From CAYVZU01 sp964455935 (GTDB lineage: Bacteria > Fibrobacterota > CAYVZU01): a stretch of DNA of 5,450 bases. Each line of letters starts with the position of its first letter. The stretch's first letter is position 1. Of this stretch, positions 1-4,560 are shown piece after piece. Made by a program: the position numbers and the translations under genes. The notes beneath the pieces were generated by a model. The model was given only the letters and a program-made list of their open reading frames with translations, was not told the DNA's origin and ran no database searches. The stretch is from the NCBI GenBank assembly GCA_964455935.1, contig CAYVZU010000174.1:1-5450 (forward strand), written 5' to 3'.

Positions 1-1
1 A

Positions 2-76
2 CTTGAAGCCTACAGTTACAATCGGTATAAGATCTGGGTCAAACTGCGTTGGGCAGGAAAATTCGGAGCCCCATGA
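2..76 (+). CDS. 3' end of an upstream gene (partial, probable glycan-locus protein)
   Basis: The frame starting at base 2 is open from the window edge and encodes 24 residues, LEAYSYNRYKIWVKLRW then AGKFGAP, ending at TGA 74-76. That stop overlaps the ATG of the next gene as ATGA (73-76), the usual arrangement of translationally coupled genes in an operon. The residues are rich in Tyr, Trp, Lys and Arg and look like a real protein tail rather than random translation. A tail of the type 'AYxxFxxYxKLxxL' is familiar from WaaE-like GT2 glycosyltransferases, so a GT2 enzyme is possible, but 24 residues are too few to assign a family. Frame 3 is also open here; the ATGA junction is the reason for choosing frame 2. 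Confidence 0.55.
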   Translation, partial: LEAYSYNRYKIWVKLRWAGKFGAP

Positions 77-1146
77 AGAGGTTTCTTCTCAATGCGTTTC
101 AGAAACGTTTTGCCTGCCCGCAGAAACCAGTCCCCGCGCAGGTTCGCTCCATCCTGGTTTTGCGCCAGCATGATCAGCTCGGCGATTTCCTTCTGTCCAC
201 GCCTGTGTTTCGCGAGCTCAAGGCGAAATTTCCCCAATGCCGTATTTCCGTCGTGATCCGGCCCTATGTGGCGCCGGCCGCCCGGGCGAACCCATATATT
301 GACGAAATCATCGCCTTCGAGCCCAAGCTGTACCGGTGGAAGCCGGCCGCGCTGATCTCGGCCGTGGCCCGCATTCGAAAGCAATACGATCTGGCCCTTG
401 TTCTGAGCACGCCCTCCCGCTCGCTGACCAGCGATCTGGCGGCTTTTATCTCCGGCGCCCATTTTTGTCTGGGCATGGCCCCGCGTATCGAGGGCGATCC
501 TTTGCGCTACGATTTTCTGTATCATGCGACCGCGGCGCGGCCGCACCCAAGAATTCACCAGGCTCTGGAGAATTTAACAATCCTGAGGCCCCTGGGAATC
601 GATTCGCAAAACGGGCGGGAGGAATTGTTTCTGCAACCGAGTGAGCTTGCCTGGGCCGCCGACAAATTGCGCGAACTTCACAAACAGGATGCCTGTTCCG
701 CCAATCAGAGCGCAATCGGTCCTGTTCTGCTTCTTCCGGGCGCGGGGAAAAAGCAGAACCGCTGGCCCGTTTCATCCTTTGTTGAACTGGGAAGACGAAT
801 CGGCGCCGGAAGGTCGCTTCTGGTGCTGTGGGGGCCGGGACAGGAGCAGGTTGGGTGCGCGGTATTTCAGGGCCTTCGCGAATTCGGCGTAAAAACAGTC
901 GAGAATACCTCGATCCGGCAATTGGCCGCCCTGGCCCGATTGTCCGCGCTATCGATCTGCAACGACACAGGCGATCTTCACATCTGCGCCGCCGCAGGCG
1001 CAAGGACTCTGGCGCTTTTTGGTCCCACCGATCCGGGCATCTACTGCCCGCTTGGCAAGCATGTGCATTGTCTCCGCAGCCCAACCGGCTGCATGGAAGA
1101 CCTGGATGTCGAAACGGTATTCCAGAAATCAACGGGTCTGCCGTAG
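73..1146 (+). CDS. Glycosyltransferase family 9 (heptosyltransferase-like)
   Basis: This 357-residue protein belongs to the GT9 (ADP-heptose:LPS heptosyltransferase) family, which moves a sugar from a nucleotide donor onto a growing surface glycan at the cytoplasmic face of the inner membrane. The length is normal for the family. The N-terminal Rossmann half opens with SILVLRQHDQLGDFLLSTP (about 26-44), matching the GT9 signature around the GD pair. The C-terminal donor-binding half shows LLPGAGKKQNRWP (220-232), LWGPGQE (252-258), ICNDTGDLHICAAAG (295-309) and LALFGPTDP (313-321). ATG 73 is preferred over the in-frame TTG at 49 because it follows GGAG (65-68) and overlaps the upstream stop (ATGA). 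In the usual GNDTGPxH motif the first Gly is Cys and the Pro is Asp, so donor choice may differ from WaaC/WaaF. The exact acceptor and sugar cannot be told. No terminator is visible after the TAG at 1144-1146. Confidence 0.93.
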   Translation: MKRFLLNAFQKRFACPQKPVPAQVRSILVLRQHDQLGDFLLSTPVFRELKAKFPQCRISVVIRPYVAPAARANPYIDEIIAFEPKLYRWKPAALISAVARIRKQYDLALVLSTPSRSLTSDLAAFISGAHFCLGMAPRIEGDPLRYDFLYHATAARPHPRIHQALENLTILRPLGIDSQNGREELFLQPSELAWAADKLRELHKQDACSANQSAIGPVLLLPGAGKKQNRWPVSSFVELGRRIGAGRSLLVLWGPGQEQVGCAVFQGLREFGVKTVENTSIRQLAALARLSALSICNDTGDLHICAAAGARTLALFGPTDPGIYCPLGKHVHCLRSPTGCMEDLDVETVFQKSTGLP

Positions 1147-1250
1147 AGATCCCGGTCCGATTGGCATTGCCAAATTCGTGTGTCCGTGGTGGCAATTCAG
1201 CTTCCGGCATCCGACGATGTTGCCCCAAGGCACTTAGTGACGGACCTTGT

Positions 1251-1320
1251 AAACTTGATTAAGCTCAAGGTCTTTTGGGGTCAGCTCCACCCCCCTGTTA
1301 GGATGAACGGAATCAAGTTT
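1251..1320. repeat. Palindrome-ended 70-bp element with nested hairpin (REP/MITE-like)
   Basis: AAACTTGATT at 1251-1260 and AATCAAGTTT at 1311-1320 are exact reverse complements (10 of 10), separated by 50 bases. Nested inside, GGGGT (1277-1281) pairs with ACCCC (1289-1293) around a 7-base loop. The core TTTTGGGGTCAGCTCCACCC resembles the GGGGTCAG-type sequences often found at the ends of REP-like repeats mobilised by Y1 (RAYT) transposases; that link is from memory and is inference. No transposase is encoded nearby. The outer stem lacks a T-run at its end, so a terminator role is unlikely. Confidence 0.5.
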
Positions 1321-1378
1321 CCGAGCTCCGGCCCTGTTTTCTGGTTTGCTGTCAGCCGGGGAGGGGCGGAATTGGCTG

Positions 1379-1433
1379 TTGCAGGCCATTTCGATAATAA
1401 AATTATAAACCTCGGGACCAATACCAATATAAT
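1379..1433 (+). promoter_or_regulatory. Candidate sigma-70-type promoter region in an AT-rich island
   Basis: A perfect -10 hexamer TATAAT lies at 1428-1433 inside the most AT-rich stretch of the window. No good -35 lies 16-18 bases upstream of it; TTATAA at 1403-1408 is the nearest weak candidate, with a 19-base spacer. An alternative pair is TTGCAG (1379-1384) with TTATAA (1403-1408), an 18-base spacer. It would serve the small ORF at 1446 or the GT2-GT9 gene at 1637. Chance AT-richness is a fair alternative explanation. Confidence 0.25.
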
Positions 1434-1445
1434 ATGGGAGCGGAA

Positions 1446-1553
1446 ATGGAAGAGGCCGCTGTGGCGACCATTGATATTGTCTCCCTCACGCCATTGACGC
1501 GTTTCGCCCGCAACGCCCTGACCCGGGGAAAAGTGCTTTATGAACGCACCTGA
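1446..1553 (+). pseudogene. Small ORF; possible tail of an MNT-type nucleotidyltransferase
   Basis: ATG 1446 follows GGGAG (1436-1440) at five bases and opens a 35-codon frame ending in TGA 1551-1553; an earlier in-frame ATG lies at 1434. The frame is closed upstream by stops at 1395 and 1398. The residues include TIDIVSL, then 13 residues, then GKVLYERT. This spacing recalls the C-terminal end of minimal nucleotidyltransferases (MNT, partner of HEPN in toxin-antitoxin pairs), which commonly read 'VDVVDL...GxxLYER'. The catalytic GSxxxG...DxD part is absent, so if the match is right this is a remnant left by deletion or insertion. It could equally be a chance ORF or a genuine small protein. 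The match is from memory of the family, not from a search. Confidence 0.3.
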
Positions 1554-1636
1554 TCTTCGCGAAGACACACTTAGCGCCTTCAAAAGCCGCTATAGACCGA
1601 ACCCCAATCCGCTGATATTTTGTATTTTGAACGTCT

Positions 1637-3610
1637 GTGAAGAACCACACGGCCACGCCCGCTTTTGTCAGCGGATTTACGTTTGTCCGCAACGGGATCA
1701 AACTTGGGTATCCATTCCTGGAGTCGATTCGGTCGTTGCTGCCGATTTGTGACGAACTGATCGTCAATGTCGCCGAGTCCGAGGATGACACGCTCAACGC
1801 GGTTCAATCCATTGGCGATCCGAAGATTCGAATCGTCCAGAGTCCGTGGAATGCGGGGAACCGCGCAGGCGGACATGAACTGGCCCGGCAGACCGATATT
1901 GCGCTCAAGGAATGCCGTGGCCGATGGTGCTTTTACCTTCAAGCCGATGAAATGCTGCATGAGAAGGATTACCCCGCGATTCGGGCGGAGCTTGAATCCA
2001 ACGATGAAGACCCGGATGTTGAAGCCCTGCTGTTTCGCTATATCCATTTCTACGGCAGTTACTCCACCTGCTTCACCAGGCCGGGACGGTTCTATCGCAA
2101 CGAAATCCGCGCCATCAAGAATCATCTGGGCGCCAATTCCCATGGCGATGCCCAGGGATTTCGGGTTGCCGGCCGCAAGTTGCAGGCCGCATCCATCGAT
2201 GCCGATATCTACCATTATGGGTGGGCCAGACCGCCGGAATTAATGGCTTTCAAGCAGGCCGATCTGGATCGGCTGTGGCATGATGATCAGTGGTTGAAAC
2301 AGAATGTGCACCAGGCAAAGACGATTTATGCGGCGGTAGAAGGCCTGGAGGATTTTCGCGGAACACACCCCGCCATTATGGCGGGCCGGGTCTCTGCTGG
2401 GAATTGGGATTTCAATCCGCCTGTTGCCGCCCGCGTTCCCGCCGGACCGCGCGGCATGCTCTTTAAAGCGCGATGTACTTTCAAGCAACTGGGCATTGGC
2501 GAATATCGCAATTACCGGCTTGTTCGCCCGCACCGCAAACCGGCGATTGCGGACCCCAAGCGGATTTGCCTGATCCGCATCCGCAGCATCGGCGATACGC
2601 TTCTTACGACGGCAGCGCTTCGCGAACTCAAGAAAGCCTTTCCCCAATCGCACGTCACCCTTGTCATCGAGCCCAAATGCCTTGATGTGGTCCGGAACAA
2701 TCCGAACATCGACGAAGTTGTCCTCTACCACCGCGGATGGCGAAGCCTGTTGACTTTGGGGGCGCTCTTGTTGGGACGCTTCGATATGACCATTGATTTT
2801 CTTGGGAATGCGCGCAGCGCCATTGCGACAATCTTTGCCGGCAGCAAGGCCCGGATTGGCCTTAATGAGCGCGGCCGCCGGATGATCTATACGCATCGCG
2901 TGCTGGGCCGCCGTTACAGCTATGTGGGTCTCCAGAATTTGGAATTTCTCCGGGTGCTGGGCATTCGCTCCGCCGACTGCCGGCCCGGCATTTTTCCCGG
3001 CAACACCGAACAAGGCCGCGCGTCGGACTTCTTTCATTCCAACCAAATCGCCTTTGGCCAAGCCGTGGGCCTTTTTCCAACCGCTTCGTGGCGCACGAAA
3101 TCCTGGCCCTCCCAACGCTATGTGGAATTGGCGAAAAAAATCGTTTCCGAAACAAAGCGAGATCTCATTATTTTCTGGGGGCCGATGGAGAGGCTCTCCG
3201 CACGCACGATTCAAGATGAAATTGGGGCGGCCGCGCGCCTGATCCCGGAGGTCGATATGCTCACGGCCGGGGCCATCATGGCCGGATGCATAGCGGCNNN
3301 NNNNNNNGTGGGGAACGATTCTTCGTTCAGCCATCTTGCTTTTGCGGCCAATACGCCCGCTCTTACGCTGTTTGGGCCCACCTATGGCGGGAACTGGAAC
3401 CCGCCGGAGGATCCCCGTCATGTTGCCTTGAGTGCGGAACTCGATTGCATTCCCTGTAACCAGCGGGAATGCGAACACCTGGCCTGCATGGACCGCCTTG
3501 GGGTCGATGCAGTCCTTAAGATCTTCCACCGATTGCTGGAAGCCGCCCAAACGAAAAATTGCAGTAACTGCTCAGGTCTCCATGAAACCACAGAGGGCAC
3601 CGAGGCATGA
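1637..3610 (+). CDS. Two-domain glycosyltransferase: GT2-like N-half fused to GT9 C-half
   Basis: This 657-residue protein joins two glycosyltransferases. Residues 10-295 are GT2-like (GT-A fold): VSGFTFVRNG (11-20), DELIVNVAESEDDT (39-52), FYLQADE (99-105) in the place of the metal/nucleotide-binding motif, DAQGFR (171-176) and YHYGW (192-196). After a short linker, residues 308-640 are a full GT9 domain (GT-B fold): ICLIRIRSIGDTLLTTAALR (310-329), GLFPTASWRTKSWP (478-491), IIFWGP (511-516), VGNDSSFSHLA (558-568), LTLFGPT (576-582) and a Cys-rich tail C604-x2-C607-x4-C612-x4-C617 usual in heptosyltransferase relatives. It probably adds two sugars in sequence to a surface glycan in the cytoplasm. 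GTG 1637 is the only start left after the in-frame TGA at 1628-1630 that keeps the GT2 domain; no clear Shine-Dalgarno precedes it. Ten Ns at 3298-3307 hide residues 554-557 but keep the frame. Residues 649-657 (HETTEGTEA) come from an intergenic repeat, so the native end was probably near residue 648 or beyond. Confidence 0.92.
   Translation: MKNHTATPAFVSGFTFVRNGIKLGYPFLESIRSLLPICDELIVNVAESEDDTLNAVQSIGDPKIRIVQSPWNAGNRAGGHELARQTDIALKECRGRWCFYLQADEMLHEKDYPAIRAELESNDEDPDVEALLFRYIHFYGSYSTCFTRPGRFYRNEIRAIKNHLGANSHGDAQGFRVAGRKLQAASIDADIYHYGWARPPELMAFKQADLDRLWHDDQWLKQNVHQAKTIYAAVEGLEDFRGTHPAIMAGRVSAGNWDFNPPVAARVPAGPRGMLFKARCTFKQLGIGEYRNYRLVRPHRKPAIADPKRICLIRIRSIGDTLLTTAALRELKKAFPQSHVTLVIEPKCLDVVRNNPNIDEVVLYHRGWRSLLTLGALLLGRFDMTIDFLGNARSAIATIFAGSKARIGLNERGRRMIYTHRVLGRRYSYVGLQNLEFLRVLGIRSADCRPGIFPGNTEQGRASDFFHSNQIAFGQAVGLFPTASWRTKSWPSQRYVELAKKIVSETKRDLIIFWGPMERLSARTIQDEIGAAARLIPEVDMLTAGAIMAGCIAXXXXVGNDSSFSHLAFAANTPALTLFGPTYGGNWNPPEDPRHVALSAELDCIPCNQRECEHLACMDRLGVDAVLKIFHRLLEAAQTKNCSNCSGLHETTEGTEA
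3298..3307. other. Assembly gap (10 N) inside the GT9 domain
   Basis: Ten Ns fall just before the VGNDS motif. With ten bases the reading frame is preserved (GCN plus three unknown codons). GT9 relatives usually have about five residues between the conserved Ala and VGND, against four here, so the true length could be 10 or 13 bases. Confidence 0.95.
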
Positions 3611-3716
3611 AAAGAGGACACAGAGAGAAAGTCTTCCGGCGCATTCCTGCGCCAAAAAAAATCCACTCTTCTCTGTGCTCTCCTTTTCCGATCTCTGTGC
3701 GCTCTGTGGTTTCACG
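3581..3716. repeat. 136-bp imperfect inverted repeat of the CCACAGAG...CTCTGTGG type
   Basis: The left arm (3581-about 3629) and right arm (3669-3716) are imperfect reverse complements. The outer block TGAAACCACAGAG (3583-3595) matches CTCTGTGGTTTCA (3702-3714) at 13 of 13 bases, followed by GCAC/GTGC and by purine-rich AAAAG and ACAGAG blocks with mismatches. The centre contains a perfect 6-bp hairpin, GGCGCA (3638-3643) and TGCGCC (3648-3653) with loop TTCC, then eight As. From general knowledge, 'AACCACAGAGGACACAGAG' repeats are scattered between genes in many environmental genomes, and their spurious translation gives peptides like HETTEGTE. The left arm overlaps the last nine codons and the stop of the GT2-GT9 gene. 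A folded transcript could block 3' exonucleases or separate the two transcription units; that is inference. Confidence 0.85.
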
Positions 3717-3824
3717 TTTATTCCGGGGACGTGAGTAGTTACAAATTGCAAAGCATAAGATATTTTTGACGGGATCTCAGGATTTGCAGGACCAGAGAAA
3801 ATTTGTAGAATACGGGGAGAGCGA
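3717..3824 (+). promoter_or_regulatory. Leader of the methyltransferase gene with strong RBS; weak promoter candidates
   Basis: GGGGAGAG at 3814-3821, with GGAG five bases before ATG 3825, is a strong Shine-Dalgarno and fixes the start. The AT-rich leader contains TTGCAG (3784-3789), 16 bases, TAGAAT (3806-3811), but a start site from that pair would fall inside the ribosome-binding site, so it is unlikely to be the working promoter. TTACAA (3739-3744) with TATTTT (3761-3766) is a weaker upstream alternative. The RBS is well supported; the promoters are not. Confidence 0.4.
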
Positions 3825-4541
3825 ATGTATTTCCTGGAAAAATGGTACCTTCAAAAGTTCGGCCTCAAACGGGTTTTGGGAGACCTGCGTCTGCCCGGGG
3901 GCGTGGAAAAAGCCTTTCTTGAGGCACCGTTTGACATTCTGCCCGGTTTCGTGGGAATTCGCAAACTGCGCCGGGGGAGGGGAAAAGACCATCCCCGCTA
4001 TGGCCGCTTCCTGTATGCGCTGGCCAAACAGGTTCGACCGGCCGAGATTGTGGAGGTGGGAACCTTTGCCGGCGGCACAGCGATCGGCTGGGCCGCGGCT
4101 CTCAACGAGAACCGGACGGGCTTTCTCACGTGCATTGATAATGACTCCTACTCCGCCGGAGTCTACCCGAAGCTGGCGCAGGCGAACATCCTTTCCACCG
4201 GCCTGGCTCCGGACCGGTTCAAGCTGGTCTGCGGCGATTCGCGGGAAAAGATAACGCAGGTGGCCCGTGAGAAAAAAGGCATCGTCGATCTCTATCTGGT
4301 GGACGCCGACCATACCTACGAAGGCGCATTGGCCGACATCGTCAACGGACTTCCCATGGTGAAGAAAGACGGCTTAATGCTGGTGCACGATGTCGAGGTG
4401 GGCCGGCCCATGGCCGAGGAGACCAAAGAGCATCCGTCGCCGGTTTACGAGGCGTTTATGAAGATCGCGTCCGAAAACAAATATTCCTGGTGCATTCTGC
4501 AATACATCCGAAAGCACCTTGCCATCCTGAAGGTGCCCTGA
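3825..4541 (+). CDS. Class I SAM-dependent methyltransferase (Methyltransf_24-like)
   Basis: This 238-residue soluble protein carries the Rossmann-type methyltransferase fold. Motif I is VEVGTFAGGTA (76-86), the glycine loop that binds S-adenosylmethionine. The acidic residue at the end of beta-2 is in TCIDNDS (102-108), probably D105. VCGDS (135-139) covers the adenine-contact strand, LYLVDADHTYEG (156-167) is motif IV with D160/D162, and LMLVHDV (184-190) follows with H188-D189. The 'VDADHTYEG...LVHDV' pattern is typical of O-methyltransferases found in polysaccharide and secondary-metabolite clusters. The first 60 residues are less conserved and basic and may contact a glycan or lipid-linked acceptor. 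Set among glycosyltransferases, it likely methylates a sugar hydroxyl of the surface glycan; the acceptor is unknown. The start ATG has GGGGAGAG five bases upstream. The gene lies 19 bases before the GT83-like gene, so the two are probably cotranscribed. Confidence 0.88.
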   Translation: MYFLEKWYLQKFGLKRVLGDLRLPGGVEKAFLEAPFDILPGFVGIRKLRRGRGKDHPRYGRFLYALAKQVRPAEIVEVGTFAGGTAIGWAAALNENRTGFLTCIDNDSYSAGVYPKLAQANILSTGLAPDRFKLVCGDSREKITQVAREKKGIVDLYLVDADHTYEGALADIVNGLPMVKKDGLMLVHDVEVGRPMAEETKEHPSPVYEAFMKIASENKYSWCILQYIRKHLAILKVP

Positions 4542-4560
4542 GGCATGCGGGTTCCGCTAT

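Larger units (their letters stand above)
1147..1636. other. 490-base spacer without a confirmed gene
   Basis: This stretch separates GT9 gene 1 from the GT2-GT9 gene. From 5' to 3' it holds small inverted repeats near the stop codon (TTGGCA/TGCCAA at 1161-1173, and ATTGCCA 1166-1172 against TGGCAAT 1190-1196, without a following T-run), a 70-bp palindrome-ended element (1251-1320), an AT-rich island with TATAAT at 1428-1433, a small ORF resembling the tail of a nucleotidyltransferase (1446-1553), and a second short frame opening at ATG 1540 that runs into the start of the next gene in the wrong frame. A 105-codon frame at 1180-1497 crosses the palindrome and resembles nothing known. The mix of palindrome, AT-rich DNA and a gene tail suggests a site of past insertion and decay. 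Confidence 0.6.

Noticed and set aside
49..75. TTG at 49 as the start of GT9 gene 1
   Set aside because: It would add eight residues with no family match; ATG 73 has GGAG upstream and the ATGA overlap.
1161..1196. Small inverted repeats after GT9 gene 1 as a rho-independent terminator
   Set aside because: The stems are short (5-7 bp) and no T-run follows.
446..1228. Antisense open frame of about 260 codons opposite GT9 gene 1
   Set aside because: Arg/Pro-rich shadow translation without motifs, opposite a gene with clear GT9 motifs.
1180..1497. 105-codon + strand frame in the spacer
   Set aside because: It runs straight through the palindromic repeat and the AT-rich island, has no recognisable motif and no convincing RBS.
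2240..3550. Long antisense open frame (about 436 codons) opposite the GT2-GT9 gene
   Set aside because: It mirrors a well-supported GT gene on the other strand, shows no recognisable domain, and is the kind of frame GC-rich coding DNA leaves on its complement.
3638..3661. GC hairpin GGCGCA-TTCC-TGCGCC followed by eight As as a terminator
   Set aside because: On the + strand the run is A, not T; on the - strand the T-run precedes the hairpin instead of following it. It is the centre of the inverted repeat.
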